A DNA stretch of 37,882 nt from Methanobacteriota archaeon (GCA_016874675.1 VGTL01000021.1:1-37882), one strand, 5' to 3'; shown: positions 22,477-31,314, counted from the first letter of the stretch. A program made the numbers and translations. The notes: generated by a model not told the origin, from the letters alone.

Positions 22477-25071
22477 TCACTCCTCCTCCTTTTCCTGCTT
22501 CTTTCCTGCGCCGGCGGCCAGGAGGGCCAGCACGGCCACGACTAGTATGCCTATCACGGCAAGCACGGGAAGGACGCTCCCTTCCTCCTCCACCGGCGCG
22601 GCCACGTCGACCAGCACCGCGGTGCTGGCTATCGGGTTGAAGTTCCTGCCTTCGGCCCGATAGATTATGGACCGGCTCCCCGTGTCCGCCTTCCAGGGTA
22701 ACGTCACCGTGCGGTTGGAGCCCGCCGCGATCTCGGGCACGTTCAGGGTGCCGACGGGGGCGCCGTCGACCACAAGGGTCACGACAATGCCGCCCGCCGG
22801 AGCGTTGCCGGCGTTGGTGACCGTGACGGAGATGTCGACCGTCTGGCCCTTCCTGGGCTCCCGGACGGAGAGCGTCGGGGCCGACAGCCGCACGTCGGGC
22901 CGGAGCTCCTCGGCCGGCAGCACGGACACCTTGACGCTGCCCGAGTTGTTGGTGGTGTTGGTCTCGACGACCTTGTTCTGCGGGTCGATGTCCGCGACTA
23001 TCGTCCAGTTCCCGGCGGTGACCAGCACAGTCCAGGGCAATGTCACGTTGCGGGTCTCGCCCGGCTGGAGCAGGGCGACCGTGCTGTCGCCGATGAGATT
23101 CGAGACGGTTCCCGACCAGCAGGTGAACCGCACCGTGAAGTTCTGGGCCGCCTTGCCGCCGGTATTGGTGATCCTCGCGGTGACCATCAGGACCTCCAGG
23201 TAGCGGACCTCGGAATTGGCGGTCCGGACCTCAAGGATGGAGAGGTCGGCGTCGAGGACGGCCGGGTGGACGGTGATGTTGACGGCGAGCTCGTTGTTCG
23301 CCCAGTCGGAGTCGTTGTTCAGGCGGGGCCCGTCCAGGCGGGCGAGCAACCGGTGCACGGTGTCGGCGGTGTCGTCGAGCGCGGAGGTGTTCCATTCGAA
23401 TTTGGCGATGAGGGCCCCCCCCGCCGCGATGGGTTGGAGATGGATGGAATCGAACGGTACGGTCGAGTTGTCCAGCAAGAGCTCCAGCGTGGTGCTCGCC
23501 ATGCTCCCCAGTGAGCCCAGGTTGGCGATCCCGACCCAGACCCGGAGGGTCTGGCCCACGGTCACCTCGCCCGTGGGGTCGCTCTGGTTCGTCGACAGGG
23601 AGAAGTTGATCGACACGACCGCAAGGTCGATCGACCCGCGGAACTGGAGCTGGAACAGCCGCTCGTTGTTGCCCTCGTCGGATTCGGCAAAATCGTTGTA
23701 CGCGTTGACCATCACGCGCAGGGTGTGGCGCACGGGCGTGAGGCCCGACGTGTCCCAGTCGAAGCTGACGTTGAAGCGCTCGCCGGGCCCAAGCGGCGTC
23801 ACTGTGAAAGAGGCCAGGGTCTCCACCGAGTCCAGCAGGAACTCCAGCGTGGTGTTGTACCTGGGAGCCCCCTCCCCGATGTTGGCGATGCTCACGGTGA
23901 TGTTGACGAGGTCGCCCACCAGGGGCGAGAGGTGGCTCAGGGTGGCCTCGGCGATCTCAAGGTCGGGGAGGAGCTCGACATCCAGCGTGATGTTTGGGGT
24001 CCGGAGTTCCCGGCCGTTCTCCGCCACCCTGGCCTTGATAGTGTGGTTGCCCGTCGGGGTGCCGGTGGTGTCCCACCGGAAGCTCAGGACCTCGGGCTCG
24101 CCCACCTTCAACTCGAAGGCGGTCAGGTTCCCCAGCGGGACGCCTCCGGCGTTCAGGAAGAAGTCCACCAGGACCAGCCGGGCGGTCTCGACCCCGTTGT
24201 TGTCGACCGTGGCGTTGATGGCCAGCAGGTCCCCGACCCGGGCGGAGTAGCTCGAGGAGGTGATGGACTTGATGTAGGGATTGGTGCGGTACTTGAGGGA
24301 GACGCTGGCGCTCTTGCTGGTCCCGCCGGCCATCGCGGTGACGGAGTGGACGCCGTCCGAGGCGCCCGTGGTGTTCCAGTCGCACGGAACCTGGGCGGTG
24401 CCGCCGGCCGGTATGTCGGCGGTGGTCGTGCAGAAGGGCGTCTGCTCCCCGTCGAGGTGGAACTCGACCCTCTCGCCGATGGCCGGTCTTATCCCGCTGT
24501 TGCCCAGAGTCGCCATGAACGTGACCGTCTCGCCGACCACCGCGTCGTCGGTCGACGAGGTCAGGTCCTGCACGAACGGGATGACGTCGGGCTGGAAGCT
24601 CATGTTGGCGAACGCGATGTTGTTTGTCAAATCGACATCCGACTGGTTGGCCGGCTGGGTGTCGTTGCGGGCCTCGACGAAGACGCTGTAGTTGGTCATC
24701 GGCCGAAGCTCCAGGCCGGAGGTTTCCCAGGTCCAGCTCGCCACCACGCTGCCGCCGAGCGGCCCGATGACCGTGCTGGTCTTGTTGAGCTCCAGCCGAC
24801 CCAGCTCGACCAGGGCCATGTCCGTGGTGTTGTAGCTGAAAATCACGCTCACGTTGAACGCCGGCTGGTCGCCGTTGTTGACTATGGTGGCGTTCACGTA
24901 AATGACATCGTTCAGGTGGGGGGTCCCGCCGCCGGCCGGCTCCAGGTGGATGTCCCTGGGTCTGACGGTCAGGTCCACGTTGTCCGGGGCCCTGGGGTGG
25001 GCGACAGCCCATCCTCCGGCGAGCAGGGCGACCACAATACCCACCGCTATCAGACGTCCATGACGGCCCAT
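22477..25071 (-). CDS. Secreted CARDB-repeat protein with C-terminal membrane anchor
   Basis: About 864 residues. The signal peptide (RLIAVGIVVALLAGGWAVAHP) is followed by about seven CARDB (cell-adhesion-related domain in bacteria) units of roughly 110 residues. Repeated hallmarks are V-x-I-T-V-T-I-x-N-x-G, DWDTSGLTPVRHTL-type strands and D-x-x-x-E-x-x-x-x-N-N. It ends with a membrane helix (VLPVLAVIGILVVAVLALLAAG) and a charged KKQEKEEE tail. It has no GFIPG motif, so its anchoring differs from the next protein. Many N-x-S/T sites suggest glycosylation. It has its own TATA box (25139-25150). It is the middle of three surface genes on this strand and is probably co-expressed with the PPC protein. 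Confidence 0.85.
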   Translation of the reverse strand: MGRHGRLIAVGIVVALLAGGWAVAHPRAPDNVDLTVRPRDIHLEPAGGGTPHLNDVIYVNATIVNNGDQPAFNVSVIFSYNTTDMALVELGRLELNKTSTVIGPLGGSVVASWTWETSGLELRPMTNYSVFVEARNDTQPANQSDVDLTNNIAFANMSFQPDVIPFVQDLTSSTDDAVVGETVTFMATLGNSGIRPAIGERVEFHLDGEQTPFCTTTADIPAGGTAQVPCDWNTTGASDGVHSVTAMAGGTSKSASVSLKYRTNPYIKSITSSSYSARVGDLLAINATVDNNGVETARLVLVDFFLNAGGVPLGNLTAFELKVGEPEVLSFRWDTTGTPTGNHTIKARVAENGRELRTPNITLDVELLPDLEIAEATLSHLSPLVGDLVNITVSIANIGEGAPRYNTTLEFLLDSVETLASFTVTPLGPGERFNVSFDWDTSGLTPVRHTLRVMVNAYNDFAESDEGNNERLFQLQFRGSIDLAVVSINFSLSTNQSDPTGEVTVGQTLRVWVGIANLGSLGSMASTTLELLLDNSTVPFDSIHLQPIAAGGALIAKFEWNTSALDDTADTVHRLLARLDGPRLNNDSDWANNELAVNITVHPAVLDADLSILEVRTANSEVRYLEVLMVTARITNTGGKAAQNFTVRFTCWSGTVSNLIGDSTVALLQPGETRNVTLPWTVLVTAGNWTIVADIDPQNKVVETNTTNNSGSVKVSVLPAEELRPDVRLSAPTLSVREPRKGQTVDISVTVTNAGNAPAGGIVVTLVVDGAPVGTLNVPEIAAGSNRTVTLPWKADTGSRSIIYRAEGRNFNPIASTAVLVDVAAPVEEEGSVLPVLAVIGILVVAVLALLAAGAGKKQEKEEE
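22480..22488 (-). promoter_or_regulatory. Shine-Dalgarno site deciding the PPC protein start
   Basis: AGGAGGAG on the minus strand ends five or six bases before ATG 22474, which favours that ATG over the GTG at 22480. It sits inside the end of the upstream CARDB gene. Confidence 0.7.
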
Positions 25072-25138
25072 CCGGCTTCCCCCTTCCAACACACGCCCGC
25101 GGCCCTCCACGCTCGCGGGCCTCGGTCCTTCGACACTG

Positions 25139-25150
25139 ATATATTTATTA
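25139..25150 (-). promoter_or_regulatory. TATA box of the CARDB gene
   Basis: On the minus strand TAATAAATATAT gives a predicted start near 25117, so the CARDB-PPC pair can be transcribed apart from the propeller gene. Confidence 0.55.
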
Positions 25151-25179
25151 TTTGTATTAATAAGTGATGGCCGCATTGC

Positions 25180-26907
25180 TCATTCCTCCTGGTCCCGGGT
25201 GGTGCCGGCGGCCCCGTTTTCCCGGCCGCCCGTTACATCCGCCCCGGAGGCCTTCCCGCCCCCGTTAAAGGCCGCCAGCGCAACCGCGGAGACGGCCAGC
25301 GCCGCCAGTACCGCCAGTATCACGTAGGTGTAGACCGGGTCGGTCCCCACCGGGGGTTCAGGCTTTATGAACTGGATGTCGGGGTCCAGCGGCCGCGCGT
25401 CCGAGTTGTCACCGACCCCGTCCCGGTCGGTGTCCTTCCACTCCTTCGGGTCCTCCGGGAAGGCGTCGCTGCTGTCGGGGTAGCCGTCCCCGTCGGTGTC
25501 CGTGTCCACCGCGAGCCTCATCACGATGGAGCGGGTGTTGACGCCGGGCGCCTTGTCGGGGATGCCGGTGATGTTGTCGTAGGTCTCGTAGAGGGCGTAC
25601 AGGCGCCCCCGGTAGGTCGCCACGCTCGGGAACTCGTCGTCGCCCAGGTTGTGGGGCTCGGTGTCGATTATCACGGACTCGCAGCGGTCCCCGGGCATCG
25701 AGAGCAGGGACACCGGCGAGAGGTTCTGCCCGTCGAAGGAGCGCATCACGATGTCCCAGTCGGCGCCGTCGGACACCGATTCGTCGACCGTTTTCCAGAC
25801 AATGTACATAGTCCCGCCCTGCACGGCCGCGTTGGGGCGGTTGTCGTCCCCGTCGTCGGAGGGCGGGCTCACCGGGAGGTAAGGCCCGGGCCCGTCCACG
25901 CGCCGCATCAGGATGTCCTGGTCGCCCAGGCCCTTGTAGGTGGCGCCCTCGCCGTCCACGGTGCGCCAGAGCGCGTAGAGCTCCTCGTTGCCCGTCGCCG
26001 GGTTCCCGTAGACGACCAGCTTCGGGAAGATGTCCTTGAAGCCCCGGACCGGGATGGTGTAGAATGCCCGGGGGACGCCCCAGCCGGAGCCGTCGTTGGC
26101 GCTGATGTAGACCTGGGAGTTGCCCTCCAGCGCGTCGTTGGCCTCCCAGGTCAGGTAGAGGTTGTCCTTGAACACCGCGAACGAGGGCCAGTCGCACTGG
26201 GTGGTGTTCGACTGGACGGACACGACCTCCTCGGCGCCGAACTGGCCGTCGTAGTTCCGCACGACTATCTCGGAGCGGGCGCCCACCATGCGGTTGTAGG
26301 CGACGAAGAGCTGGTCGCGGAAGACCGCGGCGCCGGGGTGCAGGCAGTTGTAGTCGGTGCCCGCCGGCGGCGGGTCGTTGACGAAGACGACCTCGCTCCA
26401 GGCGGTCCCGTCGAAGCTCCTCATCAGGATGTCCAGAAGCGTCGTGTTGCGGGGGGCGGGCTTCTGGGTGTGGTCCTCGGACTGGAAGACGACGTGGGCC
26501 TTCCCGCGGTACTCCACCATCTTCGGGTAGTCGTTGAAGTGGCCGAAGTGGTCCTCCGTGCGGCTGGTGTCCGTGAGGTTGTATATCGGCCCCCAGGTCA
26601 CGTTCTGCCGGGGCCCGGACTCCTCGTAGGTGCGGAAGTAGATGGCCCCGCGGGTGCCGTTGCCGTCGGGCCGGGCGTCCTTGCCCTGCCAGCATATGAA
26701 GAGCTTTCCCTCCATCTCGATCGCGGTGGTCTCGCTGGGCTCGACGCCCAGCCAGTCGGTGGTGACCACCTTGTAGGCCGATGTCCGCTCGTGGGCGGGG
26801 TCCCTCCCCCGGCTCTCCAGTCCCAGGGGGACCGGCCAGGCGAACGCCACCGAGGCCACCGTCGATACCAATACCAGGCAGGCTGCCACCGCGCGCATCA
26901 TTAACAT
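25180..26907 (-). CDS. Secreted beta-propeller-like protein with TSP3 calcium repeats and membrane anchor
   Basis: About 575 residues. The signal peptide (MLMMRAVAACLVLVSTVASVAFA) is followed by six or seven sialidase-like propeller blades, seen as recurring LYxxWE/IVMRSFDG/ILMRRVDG strands with Asp-box-like turns. A thrombospondin type 3 calcium-binding segment follows (DTDGDGYPDSSDAFPEDP and DTDRDGVGDNSD), then a membrane helix (YTYVILAVLAALAVSAVALAAF) and a short tail. The repeated phrase type resembles archaeal exo-sialidase-like propellers, but no catalytic triad is evident. The start at ATG 26907 is chosen for the GAGGAGGGG Shine-Dalgarno site at 26911-26920; ATGs at 26925 and 26928 are alternatives. 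Confidence 0.8.
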   Translation of the reverse strand: MLMMRAVAACLVLVSTVASVAFAWPVPLGLESRGRDPAHERTSAYKVVTTDWLGVEPSETTAIEMEGKLFICWQGKDARPDGNGTRGAIYFRTYEESGPRQNVTWGPIYNLTDTSRTEDHFGHFNDYPKMVEYRGKAHVVFQSEDHTQKPAPRNTTLLDILMRSFDGTAWSEVVFVNDPPPAGTDYNCLHPGAAVFRDQLFVAYNRMVGARSEIVVRNYDGQFGAEEVVSVQSNTTQCDWPSFAVFKDNLYLTWEANDALEGNSQVYISANDGSGWGVPRAFYTIPVRGFKDIFPKLVVYGNPATGNEELYALWRTVDGEGATYKGLGDQDILMRRVDGPGPYLPVSPPSDDGDDNRPNAAVQGGTMYIVWKTVDESVSDGADWDIVMRSFDGQNLSPVSLLSMPGDRCESVIIDTEPHNLGDDEFPSVATYRGRLYALYETYDNITGIPDKAPGVNTRSIVMRLAVDTDTDGDGYPDSSDAFPEDPKEWKDTDRDGVGDNSDARPLDPDIQFIKPEPPVGTDPVYTYVILAVLAALAVSAVALAAFNGGGKASGADVTGGRENGAAGTTRDQEE

Positions 26908-26936
26908 GCGTCCCCTCCTCACCATCATACGTTTAC

Positions 26937-26946
26937 GGATTAAAAA
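26937..26946 (-). promoter_or_regulatory. TATA-like box of the propeller gene
   Basis: TTTTTAATCC on the minus strand lies about 35 bases before ATG 26907. A second AT-rich box (TTATAAAT, about 26970-26977) lies in the same gap, with no evident gene of its own. Confidence 0.4.
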
Positions 26947-27077
26947 GTGAATGGAGCATCCATCTAATCGTTATAAATGCATTGTTGTACGGTTTTTGGC
27001 GGTCCCGCGTTCCGGCCGGCGCGCAGAAGGTATTAATCCGGTCCGGCCCATACCACCGGTGCCTGGAGGACCGTCCC

Positions 27078-27311
27078 ATGGCCGGGAAGGCGCACGTGAC
27101 GCTGGAGAGGGACAACTGCATAAGCTGCGGTAACTGCTGGAGCACCTGCCCGGACTTCTTCGAGGAGAGCCCGGAGGACGGCCGGAGCCAGGTGGCGATG
27201 AAGCACCGCTCGGGAGAAGGCCTCTCCGAGGGCGACGCCCCGGAGGACCAGGACGAGTGCGTCCGCTCCGCCGCCGAGGGTTGCCCGGCGGAGGTCATTC
27301 ATATCGGGTGA
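27078..27311 (+). CDS. Single-cluster ferredoxin
   Basis: Small electron-transfer protein of 77 residues. The N-terminal half has C-x2-C-x2-C-x3-CP (CISCGNCWSTCP), and the late GCPAEVIHIG supplies the final cluster cysteine. This matches the single [4Fe-4S] ferredoxins of archaea, with an additional cysteine pair that may form a disulfide. An acidic insertion (SEGDAPEDQDEC) lies between the two parts. The partner is unknown; no oxidoreductase is adjacent. A TATA box (27029-27039, GGTATTAATCC) lies about 45 bases before ATG 27078. Repeat tract 8 begins directly after its stop. Confidence 0.9.
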   Translation: MAGKAHVTLERDNCISCGNCWSTCPDFFEESPEDGRSQVAMKHRSGEGLSEGDAPEDQDECVRSAAEGCPAEVIHIG

Positions 27312-27317
27312 TGTCGG

Positions 27318-27505
27318 AAGGCGCAGGGCGCAGGGCGCAAGGCGCGAGGGACGAAAGCGCAAGGACGGGATCCCCCAAATTTCCACCCTTGACCCTTGCG
27401 CCTTCACCCTTGCGCCCCCGGACGACCTTCGGTCGTCCTCGCCTAGGCGAGCTTCGCTCGCCTGCGGTCAGGCCTTGCGCCCTGCGCCCTGCGCCCTGCG
27501 CCTTT
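27318..27505. repeat. Repeat tract 8 with nested perfect hairpins
   Basis: The left arm is GGCGCAG/GGCGCAA units (27318-27350). A partial right arm (CCTTGCGCCTTCACCCTTGC) ends near 27418. Two perfect hairpins follow, then a second right arm of CCTTGCG/CCCTGCG units to 27505. Hairpin one is 27420-27438 (8-base stem, TTC loop) and hairpin two 27446-27462 (7-base stem, TTC loop). A 14-base palindrome, CTCGCCTAGGCGAG (27438-27451), overlaps both. The tract lies in the convergent gap and encodes the MFS C-terminus. Confidence 0.85.
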
Positions 27506-28648
27506 TCTTCGCGTCATCATATACGACCCCGCCAGCCCCACCAGCGCCAGGCCGCCCGCCCCGAGGGCGAGCGGCAGGCCCCCTGTCAGGCGGATGGACA
27601 GGACCACGATGAGCCCGCCCAGGACGCGGCCTATGCTCGTGACTAGCTCCCTGACCGTCATGGCGGTGGCCGGGTCCGGGGAGCGCTCGCCGACCACGGT
27701 GAAGGTGAACGGGAAGAGGATGTAGGTCGAGAAGTAGACCATGCCCATGGAGAGGGTCCACGCAGCAGGATCCGCCCTGAACAGGGCCGCGGCGAGGGAG
27801 AAGGCGCCCCCGGACAGGGCCGCCCCCACGACCAGCGGCCCGCGGGATTTTTGGCGGTCGGACCACCTGCCCGCGACCAGTGAAGCGACGCCCCCGAGCA
27901 GGCCCAGCATCGTGTAGAAGGCGCCGTAGCCCTCCGACGAGGCGTTGCGGAGGATGAGGCCCAGAGGGACCCCCAGCCAGAACACCCCCTGCCAGAGGCC
28001 CTCGCAGGCCAGGAGCGGCAGCAGCCGGCGGCAGCAGGGGAGCGTCGCGCGCAGGTCCACCACCATGATCCCCGCCGGAGGGAGGCGAAAGGAGAACGCC
28101 AGCCCTCCGGCAAGCACCGCGATGGAGACGAGGATGACCGGCCGGAAGCCCCAGAGCGCTATGACGGTACCGGAGAGCACCGGCAGCACCGCCCCCAGCA
28201 CCGCAAAGAGCGAGAACAGGGCCGCCGAGGCCTGGGCCCGGTTGGCGTCCGAGGTGAGCTCCAAATACCGCGTGTTGTAGGGTATCCAGAAGAGCGTCAC
28301 GAACGCCCCCAGCAGTATCCCGGCAATGTAGAACTGGCCCGCCCAGGCCACATGCAGCACCAGGGCGAAGGCGGCAATCCTGAGCACCAGGCCCCATCTC
28401 ATCGCTTTCAGGATGTCCAGCCGGCGCGCAAGGGGGATGAACAGGATACAGGAGCCGAACTCCGCCAGGAAGTAGAGGGCGATGCCGTTGTAGTCCAGGC
28501 CCGAACGGGCGGCGTAGAGGAACAGGAAGTTCCAGCCGAACTGCTCGGCGAACGAGTTGGCCACCTGGAAGAGGAACATCCCCCTAAGCCCCTCGCGCCA
28601 GCCCGGCCGGGCCGTCCCGCCGCCGGCCTTGCCGATCCCTCCTTCCAC
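27443..28648 (-). CDS. MFS transporter
   Basis: Major facilitator superfamily permease of about 401 residues with eleven or twelve hydrophobic segments, starting with LRGMFLFQVANSFAEQFGWNFLFLYAA. The cytosolic loop with GRWSDRQKSRGPL is the MFS A-like motif between the two halves. The substrate cannot be told. The GTG 28648 lies about 25 bases from a TATA-like ATATTA box (28669-28680), which suggests a leaderless start; longer in-frame extensions upstream run through repeat tract 9 and are not credible. After the last helix (GLAGSYMMTRRK) about 20 residues are encoded by tract 8, and the stop TAG lies inside its 14-base palindrome. Confidence 0.8.
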   Translation of the reverse strand: MEGGIGKAGGGTARPGWREGLRGMFLFQVANSFAEQFGWNFLFLYAARSGLDYNGIALYFLAEFGSCILFIPLARRLDILKAMRWGLVLRIAAFALVLHVAWAGQFYIAGILLGAFVTLFWIPYNTRYLELTSDANRAQASAALFSLFAVLGAVLPVLSGTVIALWGFRPVILVSIAVLAGGLAFSFRLPPAGIMVVDLRATLPCCRRLLPLLACEGLWQGVFWLGVPLGLILRNASSEGYGAFYTMLGLLGGVASLVAGRWSDRQKSRGPLVVGAALSGGAFSLAAALFRADPAAWTLSMGMVYFSTYILFPFTFTVVGERSPDPATAMTVRELVTSIGRVLGGLIVVLSIRLTGGLPLALGAGGLALVGLAGSYMMTRRKGAGRRAQGARPDRRRAKLA

Positions 28649-28720
28649 GCGCGGCAGAAGGCCCGCTGCGCTAATATCGTTTGGCCTTCGCAACCGTCCG
28701 GTCCCCCTACAGACCACCGT

Positions 28721-28812
28721 CCGCCGCTGCCCTCTGCCCTCTGCCCTCTCTCCCATCCTTGCACCCTGCACCCTGCACCCTGCACCCTGCACCCTGCACC
28801 CTGCACCCTGCA
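28721..28812. repeat. Repeat tract 9 (single arm)
   Basis: CTGCCCT units followed by seven units of GCACCCT (28761-28812, period 7) in the divergent gap between the MFS and MscS genes. Only the C-rich arm is present. CCGTCC motifs upstream (28697-28735) may be a degenerate linker. Confidence 0.85.
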
Positions 28813-28847
28813 ATCCGCTCGCTCCCGCCCCCCGCTCCCCCGTCAAA

Positions 28848-28857
28848 AGGTATTAGT
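28848..28857 (+). promoter_or_regulatory. TATA box of the MscS gene
   Basis: GGTATTAGTA just after tract 9 predicts a transcript start near 28880, which favours ATG 28885 over ATG 28861. Confidence 0.5.
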
Positions 28858-28884
28858 AAAATGAGCGCCTTTTGCCATAAATGC

Positions 28885-30486
28885 ATGTCACGCGCCGGGC
28901 GTTTCCTCGCATGGTGCCCGCTGCTCCTCGCGTGCCTGGCGGCCCTCGCCGGGCCCGCCACGGCCGCCGGCGCCGCCGGCGTCGAGGTGCTCGAGGTCGA
29001 CAGCTACGCCCGGACGGTGGAGCCCGGGGAGACCGCCACCTACAACTGGACGGTCTACCGGTCAGACGGCGCGCCGGTGAACTACACCGTCTTCATCAAC
29101 GTATCGGGCGCGCGTGAAGGCTGGACCGCCTCCGCCTCGCCGGGATCCATACCATCCCTGGAGCCGGTCTCCGCCTGGAGCGTCACCGTGACGGTCACTG
29201 CGCCCTCCGACCCCGGCCTGAAGCGGCTGAACCTGACCGTTACCTTCACGGTTATGCAGGATGGCGCGGTGGTGCTCTACGAGCAGCGGTTCGCCGTCAC
29301 CTCGGTCCACGTCGAGCCCCCGGCGACCGAAAAGAAGGCCTTGGGCATCTGGGCCAACCCCCTGCCCGCGCCCCTCGACGGGGACGTCGGCGTGTTCCTT
29401 CTGGACATCCTCGGTTGGGTGGCCATCTCCGCCTGCGTCCTGGTCTTCCTGGACCCGGTGGTCAAGTCGTTCACGAGGAGGACCAAGACCGAGGTCGACG
29501 ACATCGTCCTCAAGATAGTGAGGACGCCGGTGCTGCTCATGCTCTTCACGTACGGCGCCGTCTCGTCGCTCAAGGACCTCGACCGCTACCTCCCTTACGT
29601 CGTGATAGACTGGGCCAACCGCATCTGGGGCATAGTGTTCTGGCTGGCGGTGCTCTACGTCGCCTACAAGCTCTTCAAGGACCTCCTGGTCTACTACGGC
29701 AGGAAGATAGCGGCCAAGACCGAGTCCAAGCTCGACGACGTGCTCGTGCCAATCGTGGAGAAGGTGGGGGTCATAGTCATAGCCATCGCCGCCGGGCTTT
29801 ACGTGCTGGGCTACGTCGGCGTCGACCTCACGGTGTTCGTGGCCGGCGGCGTGGTCATCAGCATGGTCATAGCGTTCGCGGCCCAGGAGACCATCTCCAA
29901 CTTCTTCTCCGGGATATTCCTCACCACGGACCGGCCGTTCGTGGAGAAGGACATCATCATCTTGCCCGACGACGACTGGTACGAGGTGCGCAAGATAGGC
30001 ATCCGGTCGACCCGGCTCTTCCGGTTCAAGGACGCCTCCCTGGTCACCATACCCAACAACAAGCTCGCCAACGAGAAGATAGCCAATTTCACGGGCGTCG
30101 CGGACCAGGGGCGCGTCACGATGACGGTGGGCGTGGCCTACGGCAGCGACGTGGAGAAGGTCCGCTCGGTGATACGCGGCGTGATAGAGAAAAGCGACCT
30201 CATCATCAACGACAAACCCGACCTCAGGCCCATCGTCCGCTTCGACAAGATGAAGGATTCGAGCCTCGAGTTCTTCATCCTCGTCTGGGTCCAAGACCGC
30301 GACAAGCGGTTCGACGTCGTCGACTACCTCAACACCAGCATCTACAACCGGTTCAACGAGGAGGGAATAGAGATACCGTTCCCGCAGAGGGTGGTGCACC
30401 TGAGGCAGGCATCCGGGGCCGATCCACCGGCGAGGACGGCGAAGGATCCGCCCGGCGGGGCGGCGGAAGGGAAGGACAGCGCGTAA
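28885..30486 (+). CDS. MscS-type mechanosensitive channel with secreted beta-sandwich N-terminus
   Basis: About 533 residues. A signal peptide (FLAWCPLLLACLAALAGPATAA) leads into an exported beta-sandwich of about 125 residues resembling NEW3/NPCBM-associated domains (VEPGETATYNWTVYRSDG). Four or five membrane helices follow. The MscS pore helix and beta domain are clear: GGVVISMVIAFAAQETISNF, GIFLTTDRPF, then DWYEVRKIGIRSTRLFRFKDASLVTIPNN. The C-terminal alpha/beta part ends in a Pro-rich tail. It should open on membrane tension or act in ion homeostasis; the extracellular domain suggests coupling to the S-layer. The CBS gene follows directly. ATG 28885 was chosen from TATA spacing and signal peptide shape. 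Confidence 0.9.
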   Translation: MSRAGRFLAWCPLLLACLAALAGPATAAGAAGVEVLEVDSYARTVEPGETATYNWTVYRSDGAPVNYTVFINVSGAREGWTASASPGSIPSLEPVSAWSVTVTVTAPSDPGLKRLNLTVTFTVMQDGAVVLYEQRFAVTSVHVEPPATEKKALGIWANPLPAPLDGDVGVFLLDILGWVAISACVLVFLDPVVKSFTRRTKTEVDDIVLKIVRTPVLLMLFTYGAVSSLKDLDRYLPYVVIDWANRIWGIVFWLAVLYVAYKLFKDLLVYYGRKIAAKTESKLDDVLVPIVEKVGVIVIAIAAGLYVLGYVGVDLTVFVAGGVVISMVIAFAAQETISNFFSGIFLTTDRPFVEKDIIILPDDDWYEVRKIGIRSTRLFRFKDASLVTIPNNKLANEKIANFTGVADQGRVTMTVGVAYGSDVEKVRSVIRGVIEKSDLIINDKPDLRPIVRFDKMKDSSLEFFILVWVQDRDKRFDVVDYLNTSIYNRFNEEGIEIPFPQRVVHLRQASGADPPARTAKDPPGGAAEGKDSA

Positions 30487-30498
30487 GTGCACGGAGTG

Positions 30499-30987
30499 AT
30501 GGAGATGGCCGACGGGGGAAAGCCGGGGTACAGGAAGATAGACGAGGTGCGCGTGGGGGACATATTCCAGGTGGTCTGCGGGAAGGCCGTGACGGTCAGG
30601 GCGGACCAGAGCCTCCATGACGCCGTCAGGGTGCTCCTCGAGCGGCCGGAGCCCAACTCCCGGAAGCTATATGTCGTGGACGGGCAGGGCCGCCTTGCCG
30701 GCATCGTGACGCTGGAGACAATAATGCGTCACATAGGCTACTACTACAGCGTCCGGAAGCCGGGCGTGATGTCGTTCTTCCAGTTCCTGCGAGAGATTCT
30801 GAAGGGGAGCGCGGGAGAGATAATGCAAAAGGAGCCCGCGAGGGTGACCAAGGAGGACCGCGTCCTGGACGCGCTCAAGCTCATGGTCGAGCACCACGTC
30901 AACGACCTCCCCGTGGTGGACGAAGGCGGCGCCGTGGTGGGCGAGCTCAACGGCCTCGAGGTGCTGAGAAGGGCCGCCGCAAAGTGA
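30499..30987 (+). CDS. CBS-pair protein
   Basis: Two CBS domains in about 162 residues. The first (VGDIFQVVCGKAVTVRADQSLHDAVRVLL, then LYVVDGQGRLAGIVTLETIM) and the second (AGEIMQKEPARVTKEDRVLDALKLM, then LPVVDEGGAVVGELNGLEVLR) make a typical Bateman module that binds adenine nucleotides. No output domain is attached. It follows the MscS gene with almost no gap, so a regulatory link to that channel is plausible but unproven. GTG 30487, immediately after the channel stop, is an alternative start; ATG 30499 has a CGGAGTG stretch ahead of it. Confidence 0.85.
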   Translation: MEMADGGKPGYRKIDEVRVGDIFQVVCGKAVTVRADQSLHDAVRVLLERPEPNSRKLYVVDGQGRLAGIVTLETIMRHIGYYYSVRKPGVMSFFQFLREILKGSAGEIMQKEPARVTKEDRVLDALKLMVEHHVNDLPVVDEGGAVVGELNGLEVLRRAAAK

Positions 30988-31000
30988 GGGGGCGACCGGC

Positions 31001-31291
31001 GTGGAGACCGCCCGGACGGTGCTCAACGAGCTCAGGTGGCGGAACGACCGCGATTTTTCAAAGGTCTTGGTCGAGTACGTCCACTGGGGGGCGCCCGGGG
31101 ACCTCACAACCGTCGCCGGACCCGAGATCCTGGCGCTGGAGCCCTGGATGATAGTCATCCGCCGCGAGGGCGAGGTCTGCCACCCGGTCCCCAACGTGGC
31201 CGCCATACCGTACCACCGCATCCTGCGAATCCTGTACGGCGGCCAGGCCGTCTTCGACCGCTTGGGCCGGCTCCCGGGGAAAACTTCATAG
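31001..31291 (+). CDS. MJ1316-domain (DUF504) protein
   Basis: Small archaeal protein of 96 residues matching PF04457, the MJ1316 RNA cyclic-group end recognition domain. Key stretches are VLNELRWRNDRDF, the VEYVHWGAPGDLTTVAG core and the AAIPYHRILRILYGG end. The domain is thought to recognise cyclic phosphate ends of RNA. It starts at GTG 31001, 13 bases after the CBS gene stop, on the same strand, so it probably belongs to the MscS-CBS transcript. Its stop is TAG at 31289-31291. Confidence 0.8.
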   Translation: METARTVLNELRWRNDRDFSKVLVEYVHWGAPGDLTTVAGPEILALEPWMIVIRREGEVCHPVPNVAAIPYHRILRILYGGQAVFDRLGRLPGKTS

Positions 31292-31314
31292 CGCGAAGGA
31301 CCGATTGCCGTACG

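Noticed and set aside
26929-27077. Possible small gene or RNA in the AT-rich gap before the ferredoxin
   Set aside because: Two TATA-like boxes are visible but no credible reading frame or tRNA-like fold; they are explained by the flanking genes.
28649-28846. Upstream N-terminal extension of the MFS transporter
   Set aside because: It is encoded by repeat tract 9 and its flanks, and a TATA-like box lies inside it 25 bases ahead of GTG 28648.
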